Assembly (NCBI GenBank): GCA_000727475.1
Contig: KL647290.1
Location: forward strand, 930,739-994,738
Length of the DNA stretch: 64,000 nt
Source: Sarcocystis neurona
Lineage: Eukaryota; Apicomplexa; Conoidasida; Eucoccidiorida; Sarcocystidae
Reading direction: 5' to 3'
The notes beneath the pieces are model-generated. The model was not told the DNA's origin, made no database searches, and saw nothing but the letters and a program-made list of their open reading frames with translations. Position 1 is the first letter of the stretch, and each line of letters starts with the position of its first letter. Made by a program: the position numbers and the translations under genes. Positions 12,885 to 24,029 of the stretch are shown here, piece after piece.

Positions 12885-13819
12885 ATGGCGGTAAGCACAG
12901 GGGCACTACGGACTCTGTGGGATCTTGAAACTACGTGAAAACAGTGAAGGGACAGGGGGATAATCACAATCTCTGACTTATTTTCGCTTTTGTGGCCGAT
13001 CGCTTTCACCCACGGGGAAAACGAGGTCTTTTTTGTGTCGAAGGCATGTGTGGGGGATGCGTTTTCACAGCATGTGACACCAGCACGTAAGCCGGCGGTG
13101 CCTCTCTCCTCTCAGCATGAATTCATTTTGACTACACCAGCGTACTTCCACGCGATGGAGCTTGTCGCGGCAGGATCGGGCGCGAAGAGGCGGATGCTGG
13201 ACATGGACTTGTCAGCCGTCCTTGCATATATGCGTATGTTTGCGTGTCGTGCCGTAACAGGTCGTAGCGTGGATCCACATGATCCAGTCTACACTCCACG
13301 TAGAGTAATGAAATGGATTATACGCAGTGGTAATCGTTCTGCATATTTCTTTTCCTCTGGAAAAGCTGCACAGATGACGCATGTGCCAGCATTTGTCAAC
13401 GTATCTGTTTTTTGCCAGATGCCGCGCTAACGCGCGAAAACACGCGCGGCACGGTCGCTTGCGGTCCAGCTTCAAGGTGTCATTGTTCTGCGAATGCGTG
13501 GGAATGGCAGTGCCGGGTTCTTTCCTCTGTGGCTATCTCTGCTGGCGTGGTAACGTGTTCAGATGGGACTTGAGGGCGCACGAAACCCGCAGCATGACCA
13601 CATTTTTGTACGTCGTGCTTTGCATGTTTGCGGCAAACTCACCTTCTCAGGACCGGTACGACGTCCGACTTCTGAGGCCGCTCGCCGGCGTACCGGTGCC
13701 GGAGCGCACGCAGAAGAAAATTGATCGCGACAGGAAGCTCCTGCAGCTTATGAAGAAGCAGCGGCTGACCCGCGCTAAGGTACGTTTCCAGTGGGATAGG
13801 GTGGTGAGTGTACCCTATA

Positions 13820-13853
<34 letters not shown>

Positions 13854-16800
13854 CATTGGCGAAAACGCGTTTGGTGTAGTTTCCGTCGGCACTGTCTGCG
13901 TGACGTACACAGCTTGCGGGCCAAGTGAATTTTTTTTTTTTCGCAGAGTGTGATTCTTCCTTGACGTCGGGTGCTTGGGTGGAAGTGTAGGCCCGCAGTG
14001 CTTGCATGGAATATTTGGTAGTTTATCTGGGAAAATTTGCCGTGACATGCACTGCGCTGCGAAGAAGGCGTTCACTAGTACGTTGTTAAGGGGCCCTGCA
14101 GACATATTTCCGCATTGCGACTTACGAGCTCTGCGGTCACAGGATGCACAGCGGTTGTGGGCATAGTTGTAGTGGGGAGGTGCTGCAGAAAACCGCTTCT
14201 TGAATATTTTTACATGTTGTTTACCGCAGCAATGCTGCATGTCTTTTGTACCCAAGCGCGAATGCGCTCGTTAGGCTTTTTCGCGCGCGTAGCTCCTCAC
14301 GCTGTGTACGTCGTATCCAGCTTCCTCGCGAAGCTCTGATGGTCAGCACGGTGCCTCGGTCTGTTTTTGTGACGCTTCTTTGCAGAGAATCGGGAAAGAA
14401 CGACATGACCTCAAGCTCCGCACGTATAAGTATGTGAGCGAGTACAAGAAGGAGCGTGAGCAGCTCATTGCCTTAAAACGCGAAGCAAAGAAGAATGGTG
14501 GGTTACTGGAAGACTACTGCGGAAAGAAATTCAGCCTTTATTTTACCGTGGCCTCTTCGCAGGCGTGCTTGTTCAAATGCTTTTGTGTGTTCCGTACGGG
14601 TGCGTTCGACATGTGTGTGCCGCCAGCGGACGACGCCCAGCAGGTGGACCGAAGCGGCCATCTTTGCGTAGCCTTGGTTCGCTTAAGCAAGAAGTAGATC
14701 ATACGGAACATTTTGCAGACAGTTTAATTTATCTGCTGAGGATACGTTAAACGGCCCTATGTGCGTCCTCGTAATGACAAGCGCAGGCAAACTTGTTTTT
14801 GTGGTGGCCGGTCGACCTTGGTAGGGATTAGTTTTTAATTCACAAGGTCGTTGAACTAGTGTCACCAGCAAATTGCGCTTCATCTCTGACTGCTTTTTTC
14901 GAGGGACGCGGTACTCATTGCGAAGTTATACGTGGAAGCGTATATGTGCGTGTATGTGTGCGTAAACGTGGCTTGGGGTAAGCAAGCGTTTTGCATGACA
15001 CCACGCGTGTTTGACTTTAACGCACGCTGATGAGAGACTAACGTTTTCAGACGGCATCTTCTGCCCTGAAGAAAACTTTTTCCAATCGCTTGCTGACGTG
15101 CATCTAAAATGCAACATATTCACCTGGGAAAAGGGTTTATTTCACCGTGTCCGTACAGGCATTAGGTGGTCGTAAGTGTTGAACCGAGGTGCACGTGAAG
15201 TTTTCGCCTGTACGAACTGTTCGTGATTCGTACGCAGATACTCGTGCATCGGAAGGGTATCCAGCAGGTTAAAACTGTTGTGTGTTGGTAGCATTTTGTA
15301 CTGATGTCGTGCTTTGATCTCGTACTCTACGAATGCACACAAAAACCTAGTGCCGTGCGCGCGAGAGAACCTTGCTCCCACAAACCCACGGGTGGAGGGT
15401 TCATACGCGGTCTTCTTTTCCCTTGCACACACCGGGAAGGCGGGGCGTGGGGAAACAAGAATAAGGTCAGCTGACTCGGCCACGCAGTGTTGTGCAAGTG
15501 TGCAATCTTGAATCTTCACACCTCGCAGTGTTTGTAGGCTCCGGTCGTCGCAGACCTCTCTGAGTGGAAACATTGTGCAGTAATGACATTTTTATGTTCT
15601 TGTGCTGTGCCCTGTGTTATGTCTTATTCAGGAGGTTTCTATAGGGAACCCGAGGCAAAAGTAATCCTCGCGACCAGAATCAAGGGTATCAACAAGCTGG
15701 CACCGAAGCCAAAGATGATCCTGCGTCTGTTTCGCTTGAGACAGTTGCACAACGCGGTTTTCATCAAAGTGAACAAGGCCACTATTGAGATGCTAAAAGC
15801 CGTACAGCCGTTCATTACGTACGGATACCCGACGCTCAAGACGGTCCGCCAACTCGTCTACAAAAGAGGCTACGGTAAGTTGGCATTTGAAAATAGTGGA
15901 CACCCTAGGTGGACGTCTAAGAATTAACGTGTGTCAGTGACGTGCTGCGAAGTATGAATTTCGCCGTGTTGTGCGGTCAAGGTGCAGTAACGAGGAACCG
16001 TTAATGATAAATTGCGACCCCTCGTCGAAGGGTAGACGATTGCGCGAAGCGGCGGCGGTTGTCGTGAAGATGCTGTTTCGTGAACAATGCACGATGTTGG
16101 TTGCAATTTTAGACGACAAACGGCGTATCTCAGGAGCCAGTCTACATGGCCTGCTACGCCTAAGGGTTCCGCACACCGTTACATTTTTCAAGATTGACTG
16201 CCTCACCACCACCGTCTAAGCTGCTACATGGCATGCAGATGAATGGCATGGGTAATGCGTGACAACATTTTGCACGTGTAGAGGGAGGGTAAGCTGAAAG
16301 TAAAAGTGGATTTGCGCGTATCTTCCAGCGTCTGTGCGCGCAGACGGAGTATATCTGGCGGGTATGTGTACGCAGTGCAAAACTGTACGTGTTGTTGAGT
16401 ATATATTACACGGTGTGGGTACCAGGAAATCTGTAAGGGAGGCTTACTGCTGCGGATATACTACGTCGCAGCTAAGGGGGATTTTCCGGTGCGTGTGTCA
16501 GAATGGGAACCTCGTCCCAGTACCTTCGGTGCTGTTTACGGTACCCTTGGTTTTGTTTCCTGTTTCAGCGAAAGTTGGGAAGCCCGGGGCTCACTCACGC
16601 GTACGTCTTCAGGACAACAGCACGATATCCGAGCAGCTTGGTCAATACGGCATTCACGGCATTGAAGACCTTGTCCATGAAATTTACACGTGCGGCCCGC
16701 ATTTCAAGCAAGCTAACAACTTCTTGTGGCCGTTCAAATTGAGCTCCCCAAGGAAAGGTTTCAAGAGCAAGAGACATGGTTACCACGAGCCCCGCGGCGG

Positions 16801-16855
16801 AGACTGGGGCAACAGAGAGGAAATGATCAATGAACTAGTACAGCGGATGATTTGA
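12885..16855 (+). CDS. RPL7: 60S ribosomal protein L7 (uL30), five exons
   Basis: Exons are 12885-12890, 13651-13779, 14386-14497, 15632-15874 and 16569-16855, all with GT donors and CAG acceptors in matching phase, for 258 residues, a normal eukaryotic L7 length. The N-terminal part has the basic eukaryote-specific extension ([10 protein letters not shown], then a Lys/Arg-rich helix). The uL30 core follows with [37 protein letters not shown] and [20 protein letters not shown], and the end is [10 protein letters not shown] plus a Gly-Asp-rich tail. It is a component of the large ribosomal subunit near the 5S rRNA. Exon 1 is predicted to hold only Met-Ala before a 760-bp intron; early introns are common in coccidian ribosomal genes. 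Exons 2-5 are secure from the protein match. The two-codon first exon rests on the ATGGCG/GTAAGC site and the phase fit. Confidence 0.92.
13822..13851. repeat. (TG)n microsatellite in L7 intron 2
   Basis: An almost uninterrupted run of about 14 TG dinucleotides lies 43 bp inside the intron after exon 2. It is the only long dinucleotide run in the left third of the window. Confidence 0.9.
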
Positions 16856-18976
16856 GTTTTGAAGAAGTCGCAGCGCAAGGGTTGAAGAACGGTATAACGG
16901 GAGTCACTGCAGCTAGAAGCGTTTTCAAATGGAGAACGGAGTTCATAGCTCTGAGGGTGTTTTTGTGCGCTTCGGTTCAGCGGTGGGTTTCCACGTGCGT
17001 AAGGATAGTGAGCTGAGATTCTCGGCAGATGTGTTCAAGGGGGAACGGAGGATGAATTTGGATGGGTAACAGCAGAACCGAAGTGACCGGGCTTGCCGGG
17101 TACCCCGCCGATTGTGCGACGTCTATTGTCGAGCGGGGCGCGCTGCGTACAAGCCTGCAAGATAAGTTGTCATGGTATTTATACTGGCATGAAGAAACGT
17201 GGTTACCCGTTTTCTTTACTTCTGGCGTTTTTGCGCAAATTGCATTCTGTGGACACTGCCTCGCAGAAGTTCGTCTTTTCTCCCGTCGGTTGAAGCGCCT
17301 GACCAGACATACGTACATATCCGCACGCACCTGCGTTCCGACATCCCAGGCGTTCTCACACTCGTGTGATTGTTCTTTTCAATTGTATCTGGTGACGTAT
17401 ACTCGCCAACCTCGCCAGAGTGAGGCAGCGGTCAAGAGGGGGAAGGGGGGAAAATTGCAAGAATACGGACCACCTGACACATCACTGTTGTATGTGAGTG
17501 GACACGGGCGGAGAGTGCGTCAGTTGTGTCGTGCTTGAGGAGGGCAGATCTGTTATTGATGTGTACGCGTGTACTTGTACGTAGATGTCACCGCGGTCGT
17601 AGCTGGCACCTGCCAACGCAGGCTGGTAGAGGTTGCCACGTAGGGAGCACGCAGTGAGCTCAGTTTTTACAGGTGCCTCCGACCGCGTCGTGCTTCGTTG
17701 TAGAGTGGCCTGCGTCAACGTACAACTCTCATTTTTGTGATTTGCACACCACTTTTGGAGTATGCGAGGAATCAACACTACCACCCAACAGCAGACTGGC
17801 AACCGGCGAAGGATGAACTCGCCCGAGTTCGTGATCCTTGAAGAGCACTTGACGTGCGTCACGTAGATTCGCATGTGTAACGAAGTTGACTGACGAGGTG
17901 GAATGCGCAGTTAGAAACCTCAGCGTGAAAACCAACAAAATAGCCTCCAGCATCCCATCAGGCATTAAAGTAGGTCGTAGCGGCAGTCAGTGTATGCTTC
18001 CGTGTACGTTCGTCCGTAGGCCAGGACGACATAGGAAGGCCAGGTGCTGAAAAGTAGGGCGTATTGTTTCGCGCACTGACTACCCAGCGCGTGTTGTTTT
18101 AAGCTGCCCCAATACGTGAGTGTAGTTTCTACCGCTGTGGGCGAAGCACTCGTGTAGCGTCGCTACGTCGACCAAGAACTGGAGCTAGACCAGATCGTGT
18201 AACCTTTACTGCTACGGGAGTAGCACTTGTTTAATGTCGCTGAGTAGGCGTAAGCAGAGGCGTGAGATAAGCCGTACTCCTGCGGCAACGTGGAGGGCTC
18301 TCTTAATGAAAGTACACTTGCTGAACCGTCGTGCCGCATTTGCTGAACTGCTGCAGATCCGTAGACTGCACCTGCAGTAATCAGGCTGATCTCCTTTGAC
18401 ACTTCATAGTAACAGGCTCCTGGTGATGCGGTCGGTCTTCGACAAGCTGTGCCCCGTCTTTGGCAGTTACGTGCAAATTTGCCATTTTTGCATACGACTG
18501 AAAATCAACAATATATACATTTCATTCAAAAACCGAGAATTCTCCGCAACGCGAGAAACGCCAAATCGTCTGCACCTTCATCCCCACGTCAGCTGTGCCG
18601 GACTACTTACACCACGGCGCTGTAATATGTATGGCCTGCTGCCGGACGCACGAAGATGGACGTATCCTCACGTCAGAGTGCGGGACCTTCCACTCTATTC
18701 TATGAAGAAAAAATTTGTATCGCCCGTCTGCACAGGTACCCAGCTCCACAGTAAACGGGTGCCCCACTATCCTTTGAAAGCGGTCTGCAGTCACACGTTT
18801 TTGATGGAAAGTTCAGCATTTCTTCTTCACTGCTTCCCACCGAATCGGAAAAGTGTATCCAGTGCACACTCTAGATATTCCAGTGGGGTGGGTCGTGTTG
18901 AAAACGTTGCCGTGGTGGCCTCCCTCCGATTCCACATCGTTTTGCTCAGAATTTTATGAGGTGCCTCTACCTCTCT
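16856..18976. other. no gene resolved
   Basis: The first few hundred bases should hold the L7 3' UTR. Open frames at 17062-17538 (plus), 17482-17874 (minus) and 18396-18959 (plus) lack recognisable domains. The last one runs antisense into the neighbourhood of the minus-strand terminal exon at 18977. Confidence 0.35.
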
Positions 18977-19035
18977 TTACTTGCCGGCCTTTTTAGCAAC
19001 AGCTTCGAAGGCTTTCTTCACGTCCTCAAACGTTT
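18977..19035 (-). CDS. 3'-terminal coding exon of an unidentified gene
   Basis: On the minus strand an acceptor CATATGCAG is followed by 59 nt that end in TAA and encode TFEDVKKAFEAVAKKAGK, a typical charged amphipathic C-terminal helix. The exon enters in phase 1 (two bases of the first codon). The protein cannot be named from this tail. A possible first exon with a matching phase-1 donor lies at 22534-22783, but exons between them have not been identified. Confidence 0.4.
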
Positions 19036-22000
19036 CTGCATATGTCAAGACACAGCTCATATTTAAGACACGCTTATTACTTTGAAAACTTCATCAGAAC
19101 CGCTCGAATACAAAAGAGGAGTAAAGTTCTTTTTGCAGTAGTTTCCATGAATCAAATGCAGTCGCCTTAAGTTTTGGCCACTACCCACCAATGGCAAACC
19201 TGTAGCTGCACAAATTGGTAGGCACGCCTATACGTAATGCAGATATGGGGGTACAACTGGATGAACTCATCAACTGAATACAGAATATGTGTATTTCACG
19301 TATAAGCAGTCTCTGGTGGTTATGTGTTTGCACGCAAGCACTCTAGAGGCTGGATATGTATGTTTTTATACACGTGCATACAAGCGCAGCACGGCGAGCA
19401 TCACGAAATTATTTGTTCCCTTGCGTATCTACGTCCACGGCGTAGTAAACACCAGTCGGTACTATTCACAAACCGCACTCTACTGGTTACGCTTGTTTCG
19501 GAGATGCGTGAACTAACACATATATACAGAAATACATACATATCCACTTATCCACTCACTCACCTCATACACGTTCACACAGGCAGCAAGAACGGAAAGC
19601 TCCGTAAATGCAGGCAGGTGACTGACCGCGGATGGAACTTCAAAAACATCCTTCCGCAAAAAAACGTACCCACTCGGCAAAGTATTTTTCTTCACAAACA
19701 CGTATGTGGATAATATTCACACACGTATGTGGGTGTTGTTGTTAGTTCGTATGTGTGTTGAATAAGGTGCCAGAGAGTCTACCCGCAGACAGCAGATCTC
19801 TCAAAAGTAGTATCCGTTGCGCGCGTTGTTACTCTACTGCATGTTGATACACCCATGCTCGGCGGTTCAGAGCTGCTCCACGCGAGGGATTCTTCCACAG
19901 AAAAATCAAAGAACCTACTGCTCGCAGTAAAAGCAACTCTCGTGACGCGCGACGTACCGCGGCTTACGACTTGTCCCTGCTGGTAGGTAGTTTCCTTCAA
20001 GTGAACCTGATTTTTCTGCATAGCCTGCGTTCGGTAAGGCTCCTTCAAACACCTGGAGACGATAAAACGGAAATGCAGAAGCATTTTCAGTGACAGCGCA
20101 GCTAGCCGGAAGCAAAGCCAAGTGACTGATAATCACAGCCTGCTACCCACCGGTTTGCGCGAATGTGGGAACCCGCACATATATGTGGACTTGCGCAGCG
20201 ATGCATCTGTGTCCGAGGAGACGCACGTGCGTGTGCCACTTTTGCAGGTACAAAATCATGTATGCATTTTTGAGCTAAGATGCAATCACGTCTAGGGAAA
20301 TTCAACACTCAGCAGGCCTCTCCGTACAGCTGTCCTGGAATACTCAAAACTTGCGAGACACTCCGCTGCTTGTCCGGACAGTCTCTGAGGCTTGCTTGTG
20401 GCTAAAGAATTCATACTTCAAATAAAAAGGGGTAGCGTTCGACATTAGCCCGCAGCCGCTTATCGCACGCGCTAGCAATGCGCCACAGCGCTTTAAGAAC
20501 AAGCTGTTTTTCACATCGGGGACGCGGAAACCTAGTTGTTACTGTGTGACGCAGCAAAAGCGAGCCAAAGAGACTGCAAGCAGTTCCACAACACAGGAAG
20601 ATTCCAATTCTCTTCGTTGCACTGCACTTTGTGGGTCCGCAGTTTCCACGTAGGCACGTGGTGCTGATGCCCCTCTGTCAAACAATATTGGTAGGCGATT
20701 TACGCATTTTACAACTATCAACATATCTGCGTGGGCCTCGATTGACGCAACAAATTCCAGATAGCAATACCCATCCAGACAGATCTCCACATATATATAT
20801 ATGTATATATATGTACGTGTACCGTCTGCCAGTCAATAGAATTAAAGCACCGTAGGCATTCTGCATGCACAATTCCCTATCGTTTGCCTTCGCTGCATTT
20901 CGAATCTTGTGAGTGAAAGTGTAGGTTTATCCGCCCTTTATGTGTCCGTCTCCCCGCTATACAGAATCCACGACAGTTGTCAAAGGCCTTTTTTTCCGTG
21001 GGCTCCTTGAATGTCACGTAGGAGGACCGTGATTCGTTGCTCCTTGACTGGTCACTCTCTGCGAAAGTATGCCTCGGTGTGCTTGCGACCGTTATCTTCT
21101 CCTTCCGCCTAGAAGTATGACTGTCGACGTGGTCGTTGAAACTTACTGGCGAAGCAGTGCTGCCATTTCCGCCGCGTATCGGGTGTACGAAATGTTACAA
21201 CCTCTCCACATTCTTGAAGGCGGAGAAGAAGAGTCCACTAAGACGCTAGCCAGAAGACGTGACGTCCGCACGACTCAGTTTGGGCGAGTCAACTACTACC
21301 GATGAACAGGTCCAATTTCGGGGTCAGATACAGAGAAGAGCTTGTTGCTACAAACGGCAGCAACACCCGCCAGACGGAAAGGACTGGCTTAGAAAATGTC
21401 TTCGCGGCTACGTCTACGACTGTGTAGGGACACACTGACACAAAAAACTACGTATACGGCGACGCCGATAATGCAACTTTGTATAACGACGGAACGCGTG
21501 AGAAATGAAGACGGGTGTAGGTGTGTTCACCTACACATGTGCGTAAATACACGTCGATGTGAATCCACTTGTATGTCTAACTGAAAATCCAGCTTCACCG
21601 ATCAATCCAGCCGCAGCGTGTACGCCAACGGCAGCTGTGTACGCAGGAAGATAACCTGGCTGCAGATCTGCTGCTGCTTTCGTAGGCTGTACACTGACGA
21701 GCATTTGTTCCATGGATGCCGACGACGGGCACGGAGTGCATCAAAATGGTCGAACACGCCTAAAGTGCATACAGCGTACCACGCATAAACGACAGATTCC
21801 TCAGTTGCGCAAGGTGGAAATGATATTTGTTGTCGTGCCTCCGTACTGGGTAAAAATTGCTGGCTTTTCCCCAATAGGAATCGTTTCTCTGGATAGAGAC
21901 AGGTCCCGCATGCACGTGAGGAACCCCCTGCGCCAACGAAGCCGGCAGGCAGTTGGCACCGCCCGCGTACGGAACGATCCTCCCCTGCGGAAGATCACAC

Positions 22001-22533
22001 TTGATACTGGGTAACTCCCAAAATATTCTGATGAGGTCATCATATATATGTGATACTACTTTCTCCACTTTTTCCTGGCAAGAGGCGGTTCCAGGGATAA
22101 TCAGCACAACGGGGCAGCATCGAGTACATGTTCCAGTCGAACATAGCCATTTCTCACCTTCTCGTTTCTCGTTACTGGGTACGTTTTGAGTGTCTTTCCT
22201 CCGAAGCTCCCGGGTATAATCTCCGCATTTTCTGTCCGTCCGTATATTCTCTTTTGTATGTTTCGCCATGCCGTTACGTAGACGTGAATGCAGAAGTCTA
22301 CGTGGAAAAAGAAGAAGTCCCCTTAAGCGTGCGACATACTACCATTGTGAATAAACTCTTCTTCAATCGTGCGGCTCCTAACTGCATAACTTTAAAGGCA
22401 ATTCATATTCGTGACGTTTGCTTCCACCGAATACTCTTTGTTTATACCCATTCGTGCTGGCTTTCAGAGGGAGATATTACATGTTTTTTGCAGTGCATGG
22501 TGCTCAAATTTGAATGGAGCCACTGAAGCTCAC
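19036..22533. other. presumed introns; unresolved exons on the minus strand
   Basis: The stretch holds scattered open frames. On the minus strand 19701-19564 ends in a clean donor GAG/GTGAGT after VLAACVNVYE, and 20052-19968 is bracketed by CTCCAG and GTAAGC. Their phases do not join to the terminal exon at 18977. The plus frame 21069-21305 and minus frame 21760-22269 are also protein-like but unassigned. A short TA run is at 20792-20815. Confidence 0.3.
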
Positions 22534-22783
22534 CACATTTCTCTCCCTGCGACTCTGTCACGTAAGACCTCAACTGCTCAAACATCTGCAACGTTTCAGC
22601 CACTGTGCAGCTGTTGCTGGCCCCGGGAAACCAGCTACTCCCGCACTGCGGACTCCGCCTATTGCACTCCCGACGGTCTCGGAGCGAAAGTATCGTTGCT
22701 CTTTTTAAAAAAGAGGCATCGTGCACTGTCTCTCCTGCCTTTTCGTAGTGCAGTTCTTCAGGAGTACCACAGCGGCATTCCAT
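22534..22783 (-). CDS. candidate first exon of an unidentified gene
   Basis: A minus-strand ATG opens 83 codons plus one base up to a donor G/GTGAGC. The frame upstream of the ATG is closed by TAG. The peptide starts MECRCGTPEELHYEKAG and includes a helical segment AETLQMFEQLRSYVTES; no family is recognised. The donor phase (1) matches the terminal exon at 18977-19035, so the two could be ends of one gene, but the 3.5 kb between them probably contains further exons. A second minus frame immediately upstream (22952-22758) is also open. Confidence 0.3.
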
Positions 22784-24029
22784 CCTTTTCTAGTTCTTCT
22801 TGCTCCCGTCTCTGTAGAACAGCTGCTCCCGTGCAGCAAAGGAATTTTTCTGCACTTCCCTCAGCAAACGCAGGAGAACAACGGCGGTTCCAAGCAGCCG
22901 GCGCCCGGACCCCTTTCGCGAATTCTACGCGGAAAGTCTGGGAAATATTCATCTAACAGCCTCACATGTACGTGCTTAACGGCGGAAGTATACGCAGCAA
23001 CTGCTATTTGCGCAACGATGCGTGACACCGTGCGTGTTTACCGACGTGGCCTTCAAGAAATGAGAAGAATTATATCTCACTCGTAGTTTTAATAAGAGAG
23101 GCTACTGGTGTTTTGACTGTACTAGTGCTTGCACCTTTATGTTTGAACGTACCGATAAAGTACTCGGGATGCATTATTTGCCCAGCCGTCTACACGCGTC
23201 CTGACGTTTGAAGCTCGTTTTAGTATGTTGCTCGGCTGTAAGATTGTGCTACGTCTTAAAAGTGTCCAGAGAACTGTGGTTGCTTTTGCGCATTCATGCA
23301 CAGGTGCGTCGTGAAAGAAAGAGAAATGCAGCAAACGGGAGTTGTTTTCCCCTTCGTCTTCGCTATCCGCGCCCCCCTCTGCTGGCCGTCACCAGATGGT
23401 GGTTTTGTGCAGCGTGTGCTGCGCTGCGTACTTTGTGAATGTGCGGACACAAACGCCGCGGTGTATTCACGCATACGTGTTCGCAAAAGGAGAGAAATAG
23501 TCAAGGAGGCAGATGAGAACTGATACTGTTGCGTGGGTACGTTTGCCATAGTAATCTAGCGAAAGCGCATCAGAGTGGTGTGTGTGGTAACTCAATCTCG
23601 ACGACGGTGCGACGCGGCCGTTCTTCCGCTGGTTCATTTATTCAAAGTTTTAGGACTCTGAATTTGATGGTCGTCACGGTTCACTCCGGCAAGAGATGGA
23701 ATGTATGTTTTGCCCGGCTAGTGTATACGTCTGCAGGTGGACTACGTATCTCACAATCCTCCTGTGCCAGTCCTCGTGTGCCGACAGTTTTCACGTTCGC
23801 AGCCGCACGTGAAGTGTGGTGTGGTGGATTGTTGTTGGATGTCGCCGTTGCTGTTTCTCGGTGGTACGTTCCGTATTTTGGGCGCTGTTGTTGCTTCTAA
23901 ATTATACGCAGGAGATGTTAGCACGTTGTGAGTGGAAGCGCATTTTGTTACGTTTTTATTTGCTGCAGGATCTCCTGAAACTTTCTGTTCTCCACCGCTG
24001 GTTTGTGTATCTCTTTCGCAAGGAGCAAC
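22784..24029. other. no gene recognised; SF3B5 upstream region
   Basis: Overlapping open frames on both strands lack motifs. The last few hundred bases before 24030 must include the SF3B5 promoter and 5' UTR, but no distinctive element is seen. Confidence 0.35.

Noticed and set aside
18396..18959. 187-codon plus-strand frame
   Set aside because: The composition is unremarkable, there is no motif, and it lies directly against a better-supported minus-strand terminal exon; a long frame can arise by chance.
19564..19701. Minus exon with a strong GAG/GTGAGT donor
   Set aside because: It leaves in phase 0, while the next known acceptor at 19036-19038 needs phase 1; its own acceptor is poor.
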